Source: Atherix ibis (lineage: Eukaryota; Arthropoda; Insecta; Diptera; Athericidae). Taken from it: a stretch of 64,000 bases of DNA. Shown here in pieces: positions 20,442-31,387 of the stretch (positions are counted from its first letter, which is position 1; every line of letters starts with the position of its first letter). The notes beneath the pieces were generated by a model. That model saw only the letters and a list, made by a program, of their open reading frames with translations. It was not told the origin of the DNA and did not search any database. The position numbers were made by a program, and so were the translations under genes. The stretch lies in NCBI GenBank assembly GCA_958298945.1, contig OY282606.1:48249920-48313919 (forward strand). Direction: 5' to 3'.

Positions 20442-21593
20442 TTATATGATATATCGACCATCTCCTCCATTTTCTAATAAATCATAAACCTTTTTTAGGA
20501 GCAAACGTTCTCTTAAGAGAAATTTGAGATTTTTAATTTTATTCTCAGTAAAGGGATCGTCGGTCTCAACACAAATCGATTCCACAGCATTCGGAATGAC
20601 AAGTCTAAAAATATTTAGATTTATGGATATTTATACTCATAAATAAATATATTTACTCATATAGAAATTATGTATTAAATACAAGATTTTATATACTTTA
20701 TAGCATGTAGATACATTCTGTCCATTTTTTGATCTTTTGTAGACCCGTAAGTGTAATCGCCCAAAATAGGATGCCCTAACGCTTGACAATGAAGTCTTAG
20801 TTGATGGCGACGACCAGTTAATGGTTTTAAAATAACTTTGGTAATTGGCTGATCATAATAAAATCCTTTTTCAACGACAGCTAAATGAGTTAAGCTTTTG
20901 CGAGGATTCCGACAGAAATCTTGTTCGTTTTTTGTACACATTTGTTTACTCGAATCCTCAAAACGAATATCTTCTCCTACAATTAATATTTATTTAACAT
21001 ATAAGGCCAGTAATATTAAAAAAGTTACATACCGATGTCCAGGTCTATAATTTTTAAAGTTTCAATTATATGACCATTAACCAATGCAATGTAGAATTTT
21101 TTGGACACTCTTTCTTCAAGACTTTTCGACATTGCTGCACAGGCACATTTATTAAGAGGTAAACATAAAATTCCACTTGTTGAGTAATCTAATCTATGGG
21201 CAAAGAAGAACTCATGGGTTAATTTTTTATCAACTAGCTCCGGAAACTGTTTTCGCAATACAGTCTGGACTGAAATCTATAACAAAAAATGTTCTAACTT
21301 AACAACTTGAAATGAAACTAAAAAATTCACAAAAATAATAATATTGTAAAATTTCATACCTTTGATGGATCATTACTATTTATGACCAAATCCGGTGGCT
21401 TGTCAATAATGAGAAAATGTTCACTTCGATAGATGGTAACTATTCGTTGAATTCGAAAAAATATACCTGTTTTATTGTACAGCGAACAAACATAGAGAAA
21501 TAATTTTGTTAAATATAAACTAAAACGCTTTATAAGTACTTCAATAAATTCGCATCCAATAAATTGTAGGAACCGATCGAATAATTCTATCAT
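20442..21593 (-). CDS. RPUSD1: RNA pseudouridine synthase, RPUSD1-like (RluA/RluD family)
   Basis: The four exons on the minus strand are 21360-21593, 21033-21264, 20697-20976 and 20442-20604. They give 302 codons with GT/AG junctions and one continuous frame. An upstream in-frame TTG at 21638 is not used as the start because no ATG precedes 21593. The protein carries the pocket strand TIYRSEHFLIIDKPPDL, the catalytic motif HRLDYSTSGILCLPLN with the active Asp in RLD, and the late family motif KPLTGRRHQLRLHCQALGHP followed by ILGDYTYG. The C-terminal extension includes ERLLLKKVYDLLENG. RluA-family enzymes isomerise specific uridines in RNA. The substrate of RPUSD1 is not shown here. Length is close to that of animal RPUSD1 (about 310 aa), and the RPUSD1 paralogue is preferred from that and the terminal sequences. 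Confidence 0.88.
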
Positions 21594-22271
21594 TTTTTCT
21601 ATAATAAAAGAACTCCAAGGAAAATTCCCTTGAAACAAATCTCTAATGACCCGTCATATTAAAAGTTCAGCTGTCAAAAACATATAAACAAAAATAGAGT
21701 ATGTTTTATCATTTATGCGTTAGAAGGCGTTAGCGCTAGTTAAGTGTAAGCGGGAAATGGAAATAAAACTTAGATTATTTAAGGGTTGAAAATGATAGAA
21801 TGCATATATATAAATAGATTTATAAATAATAAAGATAATATAATTAATAATACAATAATTTATAGATTTTTATTTTCAAAATCTGAAGTAGATATTGCAA
21901 AATATTTTGGGGTTGGTAAATATTTTGTGTAAATGGCCAGCGACAGACGTTACATCTGAGTTCTCTTCCGCAACATTCATCGGTAAAAACTCCATTTTTT
22001 TCACTTTTTAATTTTCGTTGCTTCCTTATTTTTTGTTCATCGATTTTTTTTGTTGGTGATTATATCAATTAAATTTTCTTTTCTTTCCTATTTTTTTCCT
22101 TATTCCTTATTTCCTTTTACACCCGACCTTAAATAATTTTTTTATTAATATCCTTCCTTAAGCAACTTAACACCTGGCATTTCCAAATAAAATTTTAATG
22201 TTTTCTTGTATTATTTTTCTTTATTATATCTGTATGAGGGCACCTTAACTGCTAAAATTATATAATACAAA
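21594..22271. other. Spacer upstream of RPUSD1-like gene
   Basis: AT-rich sequence with pyrimidine-rich runs near 22060-22160. I see no gene. It should hold the promoter of the minus-strand gene at 20442-21593 and ends at a mariner insertion. Confidence 0.5.
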
Positions 22272-23546
22272 TACGAGGCTCATTCAACAAGTACTTAGCC
22301 TCACCGCCCGATGGAACTGCTGTCACAAAAGAACATTCTTTAAGTAGCCTACTGTCAAAGTTTCAGTCGATTCCCTTCATTAGTTTTGTTTTGAGAGCCT
22401 TTGAAAGCGAACGTATCGGTCGGTTGCACAAAAATGGAAAAAGAACAATATCGTTCGGTGATTAGATTCTTGTTTTTGGAAGGGAAAACGCGCAGCGAAA
22501 TCAAAGATCGCTTGGATGCTGTGTATGGCGACTCTTCTCCTTCGATGGCGACCGTCAAGAATTGGTTCAACGAGTTTGTTCGTGGCCGCACGTCGGTTTT
22601 TGATGAGCTGCGCCCAGGTGCCCCAAAAACGGCTGCTACGGAGGAAAACGTTAAAAAAGTCCACGATCTCGTGTTGGCAGACTGTCGATTGAAGGTTCAC
22701 GAGATAGCTGAGACTGTGGGCATCGCAGTAGGAACGGTGCATCATATTCTACACGAAGAACTGGGCATGAGAAAGCTGTCGGCGCGATGGGTGCCGCGTT
22801 TGCTCACACCGGAAAACAAGCGCAACCGTGAGAACACATCGGCGACGTGTTTGGCGCTGTTTCAGCGCAATCCAACGGAGTTCTTGCGTCGTTTCGTGAC
22901 CGTCGGCGAAACATGGATTCACTGGTACACACCAGAGACCTTGGAACAGTCGAAACAGTGGACTTCACCCGGCGAACGTGCTCCGAAGAAGGCGAAGACT
23001 GTTCGATCGGCCGGAAAGGTGATGGCCACCGTTTTCTGGGATTCACAAGGTGTGATCCACATCGATTACCTCGAGAATGGTAAAACAATCACGGGGCGCT
23101 ACTATGCTGACTTATTGGGCCGATTTGACGTCGAATTGAAGAAAAAGCGGCCCCGCTTTGCGAAGAAAAAAGTGCTGTTCCACCACGACAACGCGCCGGC
23201 TCACACCTCCGCCGTCGCCATGGCCAAATTGGTCGAATTGCGCTACGAATTGCTGCCCCATCCACCGTACTCTCCAGATTTGGCCCCCTGTGACTACTTT
23301 TTGTTTCCAAACCTGAAAAAATCACTCGCCGGGAATAATGGGTCGAATGAGGAGGTCATCGTCGCCACGGAGGCCTATTTTGCTTCCCTCGAGAAAATGT
23401 ATTTTTTGGACGGGTTAAAAAAGTTAGAGCATCGCTGGACCAAGTGTATCGAGCTTGAAGGAGATTATGTGGAAAAATAAATTGCCACCTTTCCAAAATT
23501 TTCGTTTTTCTTTTGTAGGCTAAGTACTTGTTGAATGACCCTCGTA
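22272..23546 (+). mobile_element. Full-length mariner, family M1, copy 1
   Basis: Inverted ends of about 30 bp (CGAGGCTCATTCAACAAGT at left, complement of CGAGGGTCATTCAACAAGT at right, one or two mismatches) are flanked by TA on both sides. The element is about 1.27 kb and carries an uninterrupted transposase frame. A broken sibling lies at 62281-63531 on the minus strand. Confidence 0.95.
22434..23480 (+). CDS. Mariner transposase, open but with a catalytic substitution
   Basis: The frame from ATG 22434 codes for 348 aa, the usual mariner length. The frame is open upstream to 22401, but that start is not ATG. It has the N-terminal helix-turn-helix (from MEKEQYRSVIRFLFLEGKTR), a second HTH region with VHEIAETVGIAVGTVHHIL, then WVPRLLTPENK. 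The D,D34D core is altered. The first Asp motif reads VTVGETW (codon GGC at 22905-22907, residue 158), where the sibling at 62934-62936 has GAC. The second (HHDNAPAHTS) and third (YSPDLAPCDYFLF) motifs are present. One residue is also missing near SLAGNNGSNEE. DNA-binding may be intact, but strand cleavage should be abolished. Confidence 0.93.
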   Translation: MEKEQYRSVIRFLFLEGKTRSEIKDRLDAVYGDSSPSMATVKNWFNEFVRGRTSVFDELRPGAPKTAATEENVKKVHDLVLADCRLKVHEIAETVGIAVGTVHHILHEELGMRKLSARWVPRLLTPENKRNRENTSATCLALFQRNPTEFLRRFVTVGETWIHWYTPETLEQSKQWTSPGERAPKKAKTVRSAGKVMATVFWDSQGVIHIDYLENGKTITGRYYADLLGRFDVELKKKRPRFAKKKVLFHHDNAPAHTSAVAMAKLVELRYELLPHPPYSPDLAPCDYFLFPNLKKSLAGNNGSNEEVIVATEAYFASLEKMYFLDGLKKLEHRWTKCIELEGDYVEK

Positions 23547-23729
23547 TTGCAGAATGTACATAAAAACATCTCTCAGAACATAAAAACTATTTATTTAGAT
23601 GAAAAAAATGTGTAGAAAACTTAAAAAATAAATTATTGTAAATATCATGGACATTTTTATGAATTTTCTGTAAATAAATTAATTTTTTTGGAATAATAAA
23701 CAATTATTCACTAAATGTGATATTTAATC

Positions 23730-25886
23730 TTATGGAATTGAAGTATTAGTTGCATGTTCTCCTTTTGTTTGAGAATAACAATCTCTTGGCGTATAGGTTT
23801 GCGTTTTACTACTATACTTGAAATAGGAGATATCAGTTTGTGCGGAGTTTGTTTTCGATTTTTTCAAATCAGCTAATTGAATAGCTTTTCGCCTTAAATC
23901 CCAAATATTCCACGTATAATTTTTATCCTTATTATATGGTATTGGATGTATTTCGGTTTGAATATCAACATCGACTTTTACAACTGGCACCTCTTTTATT
24001 TCGGCTCTAGTGTCTTCAAAGTCGAGACTTTTAATTTCATTGTAATAATCAAAAAATACTATCGCTTCAGGACAAGTGCGAATAGTATCAAAAAATCGAC
24101 GACGAAAACGTATTACATCATTAGCAAAAATGTTACCATATTCCGCACAACTAAATGCATAGTACAACCCTTCATGAAGTAATATTCCTAAATTACTTTC
24201 AGCTGGTACTAATAAACCATTTCCAATAGCAAACATGTATGCGCAATATTTGATTTGTGGTAAAGTCTGAAAAAGTATTTAAATTATAATAAAATATATT
24301 TCATATAAATATCTTTATTATTACGTTTATTTCCTGTGTTATTTTTAATACTGTACAATCGGGATTTTGAACTTCTAGCAACCCAGACGATGAAGATGCT
24401 GTAGGAAATATTCTATTTTCTGCACGAATCAGAATGTATTCGGTTAAATCTTTTGGAGATCTTTCCGTTGCTGTAATTTTCACTAAAGTATCATTTATTG
24501 TGTTGATTTCCACCATTGTATATAAGAAATCTAGTAGCGATTGCCAAAGGTTAGCAAGTCGAATAAAATGAGGCTGAAAACACATTGATTTTTATACTTT
24601 TATTAGAATTTAAAATAATAAATATATTATAGAGATATATGAAAGGATTTTTTATAGTTATTTACAAAAACTTTCTCGGTGGGGACTGCTGTTCTATACT
24701 GAACGATGTCATGCAAAGTATGAAGAGTAGAACGAAATCGGTCCACTTTATCGTCAATATATTTTTTCAGTTTATTTAGATGTTTCGTTAGAGCTTGTAA
24801 ATATTCCTGATGCTGACAAAACATAAGCAAAGTATGTTTCAGAAATTCAAAATCTTCAATATCGCAATCGCCTGAGAATACATAATCAAGTTGGTTAGAT
24901 TTGATATCCACTACGTACATGGCACGCAATGCATCTGATATCGATTCGATTTGCTTTGTAATATTCGTGAGAAAACCACTAAACGATTGCTTTGTATTAC
25001 TAAATGCTATAGTTACTTCGGTAATAACTAAAAGTTTCAAAATGATCTTAGATGATTTATTATTTCACATTACAAAATATTTACCATCACGGATACCTTC
25101 TCCACAGTGTCCGGCATCTTTATTGAATATCCGTATTCCGCATACTATTTCGCGAATATTAACTAATACGTCTAGGCGAGATTTTTTTTTGTTCGATATA
25201 AAATTTATTAGATCCGATCTAGACATTACACTTTTCAAAGCGTTCATCGTTTCAGTAACTACCTGAAAGATAATTTTTAATCATATATGTGTATTTGAAA
25301 TATTTGATAGAATTCATCTGAGTACTTTTGGATTTGAAGGATTTCCAAGCATATTTGATAAAATAATGTCGATGCAAATCTTTTTGAAAAGCTTCTCCTG
25401 CTCTTCTTTCGTAGTTGGTTCAGATTCAGAAATTTCTTTAGTTAATAGTGCCGTTTTAGCCATCACTGGCTCTTTGTACTTTTTGTAAATTGTTTCCGGA
25501 TCAATTGTGCTTTCCATATAAAATACTTGCATATGTAATGTTTTTATTGAAATACTTTCAGTATCTGCATATATATTACATTGGTATTAATTGTTCTCAA
25601 CGCGTTTCGGTATATTTAAGTCGTTTTTATTTTTCTTATATATGTAATACTTACCCATAAATATTTCAACGCATTTCTTTACAAATCTTTCCAAAGCATG
25701 CCTATTAATTTGCGACGATAGCGAAAGACCATGAATCGGATCCAAACTCAATAAACTCACAGCTAAAGATACAACTTCTGCATTAACCGTAACATATTTC
25801 CGGGAACAATCTCTTAATATCTCGTTCGTTATATTTTTTACAACATTTCCAATATCTGGAAGGAAATCTGATAGTTTTCTTTTCAT
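23730..25886 (-). CDS. CFAP206: Cilia- and flagella-associated protein 206 (radial spoke adaptor)
   Basis: The six exons (minus strand) are 25655-25886, 25326-25564, 25085-25262, 24666-25027, 24325-24573 and 23730-24266. All junctions are GT/AG and the frame is continuous for 598 aa, close to the 622 of the human protein. Family hallmarks are VCGIRIFNKDAGHCGEGIRD in the middle, TLPQIKYCAYMFAIGNGLL before a domain that ends in GLYYAFSC, and the C-terminal block TWNIWDLRRKAIQLADLKK followed by SAQTD. CFAP206 anchors radial spoke 2 at the base of the axonemal repeat and is needed for normal ciliary or sperm-tail beating. In insects it is expected mainly in testis and chordotonal neurons. I used the ATG at 25886; the frame is open to 25913 without an earlier ATG. 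Confidence 0.92.
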
Positions 25887-27637
25887 TGTTTCAGATTTTT
25901 TCCTATTTTGCACTAAAAAAAGGCAATGTTTTCTGCCAAATGACTTGCGTTATGTATTGATCAAACAGCAACTTTCAGTGTACTTTGATTTTTAGAAAAT
26001 CGAAAAAAAAAAAACAGAAATGAAACAAAATATTATTTTTTAAAAATTTATTGAAAGATTGTTATTATATTTTAAATAATAGCTAATAAAGCAAATTTAC
26101 TTTGACGTAAATTTTTATTTAATACAGGTTACAGTGAAAACTGTATATTCAAAAATAGAATTATACATTTTATTCACAATTCTACCAAATAGGATTTTTT
26201 TTAGATAAAAATTCTATTTGTTAATACTTTAGTATTTTAGTTGGGAATCTCTAAATGAGAACACAACAAATTTCCATGTTGACAATGAAGTGTGATTTGA
26301 GGTTCCAGTCTAATACTATTGAATCAAATAAATTCGAGTGACGCTCTGGAGTCACAATGAGATTATGTTGAATTATTCAAATATTTTTAGATTGCAAAGT
26401 TGCAGCGAAGTCATAATTCACTTTTATCATTTCGCAGTCTTAAAAAAGCGAACTCCCAGTATTAAAATTCTCGGTAATAATTCCTAAATGTCACTACATC
26501 TAACGCTACTCGACATTATTATTATTAAGTGATTTGGTAAAGGATTACATTAAAATAATTGTCTGTTAATTTGGGATAAAAATCACAATCTCCATTGCCA
26601 TTTTAATTACTTGGTTTCTGTTGGCAGCGAAAATGTTCTTTATTACTTCAGAATGTCTCTCTTAATTCATCGCACAAGTCGTTCTTGATCTGTTTTATTT
26701 CTATTCCAAAATTCATTGCTCATATGTTGCATAATACATTTTAAAACATATTTAATTATTTCAGCAGAGTCGTTTAAATGACTAAAGTTTTTATATATTT
26801 TAAACGCCGTTAATAATAGTTTTGTAACGGAAAAAACGTTTAATGACGACATTATTGTTTTGACTTATTGTCGGTATGATAGTTTTATTGCAATGTTTAT
26901 TTTCGAAATCGATCTTAGAATATGCAATTATACCAAATTCATAAATATTCTTAGATTTTAAAACTATTAAATTTTACAGATGATAAACAGAAAACTGTTT
27001 TATCTAATTCTGAAAAACTATAAAAATCTTATATTTCACAGATAATAGACAATTGTGTATAATGTAGTTATCAAAGACGTTAAAAAATATTTTCTTCAAT
27101 CTGCTCTTAAGTAACAATTGAGACTTTACTTAAAGTTCGTTGGGCACACATAAACAAGCAAACATTAATAATTTCGTTTAATTTTTTTTCATGCATTTTG
27201 TTTTATATTTGTTCCATAAAAAATGCACATCTTATTTTTTTATAAAATTCATATCGTTAACGTTATTACATAGTTGTTAATATAATCAAAATGAATAAAA
27301 ATTTTATTCGATTTAATTTCATTTTAATTTTTACAAACTAAAGTTCAATAATTTAACATTTATTTTCTTTGCTTCTTTAATTTGTAGTCAAAAAAAAAAA
27401 TAAAAAAAAATATTTTCCAAATATTATTAACTCTTTTTATATATTATTGTTCTTATTTCTTATTTTTGTATAATTGATTATCTTTTATCAATTTTAGCGC
27501 ATTTATTTGTTTGAAAAATGAAAAAATACACGTTTACATTAAAAATATTAGTATAATTACGTGTATTTTATTTTTATTTATTAAGAGATTATTATATCAT
27601 TTGAAATAATGACGCATTTGCATTTGATTTCTTGTTT
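25887..27637. other. Spacer between CFAP206 and the SWIB gene
   Basis: AT-rich DNA of about 1.7 kb. Open frames such as that at 26667-26852 are short, compositionally like the background, and not supported. It contains the CFAP206 upstream region on its left and the 3' flank of the SWIB gene on its right. Confidence 0.5.
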
Positions 27638-28877
27638 TCAATTAATAAAATGCGGCCGCAAATATTTCATCATTGCAAATGTCCGAAAACGTTTTACACC
27701 TAGTAATTTATGTAGTTCACTATCGCATATGGCAAACTGTTTATTTTTAGGATCATAAAGATTTCGTTCCTTGATCATGGCCCAAATTTTCTTAACGACT
27801 TCGTATCGCGGCAAAGACTCTGCACCCATAACAGCAGCAAGTTCCGGTGACAATGTATATGGTCGAGTAAAACCGGTTGCTTTTCCTTTTCCTCCACTCT
27901 AAAATGAAATTTTCACTGTAAAGTGGAAAAAATATTTTCCTAGTTTACCTTTTTAGATTTCTTTGCCTGTTTCCAATCTTCATCTGATTCGGATTCAGAA
28001 CCTTTACGTTTTCTTGTAGCCGCTTTTCTTCTTGGTTTTGCAGCTGATTTCGTACGACTTGGTCTATCATATACACCATCATCCGAGCCTGATTCCTCAT
28101 TGCTAGATTTGTTCTTATTTTTCTTACCTTTGGGCTTTTTGTCTACAGCTGAACGTTTCGGTTTGGGCGTCTCATCCTCTTCATCAACGCTCCCATTGTC
28201 TTTCTCTTCGTTTTCGTTCTCTTCACTTTCGTCATCTTCCACTTTCGAATTAACATATTCCATAACTAATTTATCGATTACATCTTTTTTCGATAAAAGA
28301 TCACAATCTAATCTTTTTTGCAATTGCTGCCGAACCATTTTCGCTGACGTCTCCGCTAAATCAGCATTTTTGAGAATGTCTTAAATTCAAGAAAGATGAA
28401 AAATATAAATTATGTAATTGGACAGTTTAAAATATTTTTTCTATTAAGAATACTAATTGTAATAGTATATCAATATTTAATAATTTCTACAATAACTCTC
28501 CGGGAATGGGTAGTGTTTTTTTCGACGATGTGAGGTTATGATTCACGCGCTATAAAATTTCCTAATTCGAACAAATCGGTTTGAGCAAAATTGATTTCCA
28601 GTTAACAATAACTATAACCACAATTATTAAATGTTCAAATTAAGTAAAAGGAAAAACAAATTGCACATTTCCTAATTATTTATATCCCCAAACCGGCTTC
28701 GATACCACAAATTCAAGGCCGGCAGTGTTTACCGTGAATTCTCTTGAAGCGCTTTTTCTTCTCAATCCAGAAAGTATCTTTCTGATTTTGAAATTTATTG
28801 TTCAATTATATAAATTTACCATGAATTTCTTTTTTTAACAGATCCTCTGTAATTGACGTCGGCGTTGCAACTTCCAT
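27638..28877 (-). CDS. DEK_C and SWIB domain chromatin protein (UAF30/spp27-like)
   Basis: Three exons (28820-28877, 27949-28379, 27638-27898) give 249 aa in one frame with GT/AG junctions. Residues about 5-65 form a DEK_C fold (ITEDLLKKEI, ILKNADLAETSAKMVRQQL, LLSKKDVIDKLV). Residues about 70-160 are an acidic then Lys/Arg/Ser-rich linker with likely nuclear signals (KPRRKAATRKRKG). Residues about 170-245 are a SWIB/MDM2 domain (GFTRPYTLSPELAAVMG, LPRYEVVKKIWAMIKERNL, FAICDSELHKLLGVKRF). This architecture is that of yeast Uaf30/spp27 and its animal homologues, nuclear proteins linked to transcription. The metazoan role is less defined. The gene faces SMC6 head to head. Confidence 0.9.
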
Positions 28878-29780
28878 TATTACAAATATTTGACTGCACT
28901 ATTTGTCCTTTTCAACGTTTCCAAATAACAAATTATTTACTAAAGCCAAATGTACACAAATAGCAATAAAACCAACAGAGAAGTTTTGCTGTAGAAAATG
29001 TGACGCAGAACCGAATTTATAAAAAAATTGTAGTAGATTTGGAGTAATTTGTGTACTAGATGATGAAATATGAATACCCACTTGAATCGAATTTTTAAAA
29101 ATGTTACACATATAACCTGTTGAATGTAGTTTATTCTTTATAAAATAAGATTTTTTTTATTTCTAATTATGATTTAAACGGGTATACAAATTTAATTTAA
29201 CTATATGTTGAATTTTTTTTATATCTTTTAAAAAAATTATGAATACGGTTCTTTCGATTTCTTAAATAAATTGTTTTAATATTAACGGTATTTATATGGA
29301 AAATTCTATTTTGTAAAGGTGACACGTCTTTATTTTCTACATACTAAGTCATATTCATAGATTACAAGAATGTTTTTATATTCTTTTTTTAAAAATAATT
29401 TTTTTGAGTAGTTAAGTTTTTTATCTTGATTTATTTACTCGTATTATACCAGTTGTATGGTAAAATAAATCAAATCCTATTAAAATAGGATTAAAAATGT
29501 ATTTTAATAAAATCCTATTAAAACTCTAATTAATATGTATGTATATCATTTTTTGGGTGAATAATACTAAAATTATAATGATTAACTTTATGACCACAAT
29601 CTAATAATATATAGAAAATTCGACTGTTTTCGATTATTTTACATATTTAAAAAAAATTTCATGGGGAAGAGCGTGGATAGTACACATATTTGCTTTATTA
29701 ATAAAACTTGTGAGAAAGGTCCCAAAGAATGTGCCAACGGGATGGGGTCATTTCGTGTTTCAGGTATGACGGGTTAAATT
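28878..29780. other. Spacer upstream of the SWIB gene
   Basis: AT-rich. The minus-strand frame at 28899-29111 lies directly upstream of the SWIB start codon but shows no family features and overlaps the expected 5' UTR and promoter. I see no separate gene. Confidence 0.45.
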
Positions 29781-29789
29781 TTCAAATAA

Positions 29790-30115
29790 ACAAAGTTAGG
29801 GAAAGTTTTTGAATTTTTTTAAAATTTTCCCTTTTAGTTTGAAGATAGGAAAAGTAATAATTATATTTTAAGGAATAGATTGGCATGTGTAATTCGGTTG
29901 AAGAGAGTATAGTTATTGAGGGAATCCCACTCGAAAATAAGCTCCTTGTTGTGTGATAATCCGCCAATATGTGTGGTATGGTCAGACGAACGCCACAGTA
30001 TTCGCAAATGGGATATTCACGATTTTCCAGTAGGAAGTCGGGTGACGGGGGTGTGACCAATTTGAATTCTGAGTAATTTTCTTGCCCGAGTAAGTAGAGA
30101 AAATCGGCTTAGCGA
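29790..30115 (-). mobile_element. LINE 3' end fragment (Jockey/CR1-like), minus strand
   Basis: In two frames the minus strand reads IGHTPVT and then LLENREYPICEYCGVRLTIPHILADY. This is the C-X2-C...H zinc-like tail that ends many insect Jockey-group ORF2 proteins. A 3' UTR follows that matches the opposed copy at 30284-30800 in inverted form. It is strongly 5'-truncated. Confidence 0.7.
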
Positions 30116-30283
30116 TGGTCTGCCAGTGTGTAGCTAGGAAATTCCCTGTGGACTATTATTCTCCATATTGCGATTGAAATAGCAGGCAACCAACTCAATA
30201 TGCTTCCGTTCATTGTTTAAACACGAGCTGAGGCAATTAGATAATGCCGTAATTTATTATATTGATGCTGCAATGAGCAACCA

Positions 30284-30830
30284 TTTACTCGTCTGACAAT
30301 ACCACACATACTGGCGGATTATTACACAATAAGCAGAAAATTTCCTCTGCTCATTTGTTTATTCGGAGTATTTTGGTTCATAAAAATTTCAACATAGTTT
30401 CTTCAAAGTGATAATAGGTGCCGATCGTCTTGTGTATCGATGGAATTTTAATACGAATCAAAGGATAAAATTTAATTCAAGAAAGAAAATATACAAAAAT
30501 GGGAATTCGAAAACGTTTTAGAAGTTCTACTACTTCAAATCGTCGAGCAAAACCTAAGCAAGGACGAAGAAGGTCTTAAATTTTTAATCGCCCGGAGAAG
30601 TTACCGAGGGTTCGTTGCAAGTATGGCGCGTAGCATTACCATCGAAAATCTGGCACGATCCGACCATGGTATCCTTCCTTCGAGTGGGATTCCCTCAATA
30701 ACTGAACTCCTATATCCAGCTATAACCTTCCCTAGTCCTCTCTTCAACCTAATTACACATACCAATCTTCTCCATAAAATATATTTATTACTTTTCCTCT
30801 ATCCAAATTAAAAGAAAAAAATTAACTTAA
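30284..30830 (+). mobile_element. LINE 3' end fragment, plus strand, opposed to 29790-30115
   Basis: Two blocks (30289-30335 and 30665-30810) are the reverse complement of 29945-29990 and 29815-29915 with moderate divergence. About 300 bp of unrelated sequence lies between the blocks and contains a short Arg-rich frame. The two copies therefore form a large imperfect inverted repeat in the gap between SWIB and SMC6. Confidence 0.7.
30499..30579 (+). CDS. 26-codon Arg/Lys/Ser-rich frame
   Basis: ATG 30499 (context acaaaaATGG, a good insect Kozak match) to TAA 30577-30579. The product is strongly basic: MGIRKRFRSSTTSNRR, then AKPKQGRRRS. It resembles a protamine-type or nucleic-acid-binding peptide in composition only. 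It sits in a block inserted between two halves of a LINE fragment. It may be a chance frame, a fragment of a larger transcript or a real micropeptide. Confidence 0.25.
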   Translation: MGIRKRFRSSTTSNRRAKPKQGRRRS

Positions 30831-31387
30831 CTTAAGTTACTGAATTGAAATGCCAAACGGTCGCGTTTCTAGAAATGTTTTTGGAACCTTTCTCACAAAC
30901 AAACAAACAAATATTTTTTTAAATTTTAATTAATGCTTATGTAATTAAAGAAACCAAATGTTACTTAATGTTTACAATAAATATTTATTTTGCAAAAAAA
31001 CAAATAGCGCCAAATTCAATATTATCATAATTTTCGAAAATCAAAATCTATATTTTTCATTTTCCATAGTTTTTATGTAGCATTTAATATAAAATAATTA
31101 TTAAAAATTTAATTCTATTCGAATTCTATAATACACGACATTTTTTTTTTATTTAAAGGTTTTTTCCATATTAAAAAAATGTTAGCTAGAGTGTAATGGT
31201 TCACACATCTTTAAGCAAATATAAATTGGCTCTTAAATAGGAAGTTGGCAGCAATTCAAAAAATATACGAATTTGACCTTTCCATATAATTCAAGTTGAT
31301 GGGCCGTTGTTAGAAGTGTAAGTGAAAATTTTGCTTAAAACATAGTTTTTTAAAAATCTTTTTTAATTAAAAATAAGAAAAGTTAAA
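30831..31387. other. Upstream region of SMC6
   Basis: AT-rich sequence with T runs near 31141. It should hold the SMC6 promoter and 5' UTR. No core motif can be assigned with confidence. Confidence 0.4.

Noticed and set aside
22401..22433. Longer M1 transposase start (359 codons)
   Set aside because: The additional N-terminal residues are absent from the mariner family, whose proteins begin at the MEKEQYR methionine at 22434.
28899..29111. 70-codon minus-strand frame just upstream of the SWIB gene
   Set aside because: No family features, and it covers the region expected to be the SWIB promoter and 5' UTR.
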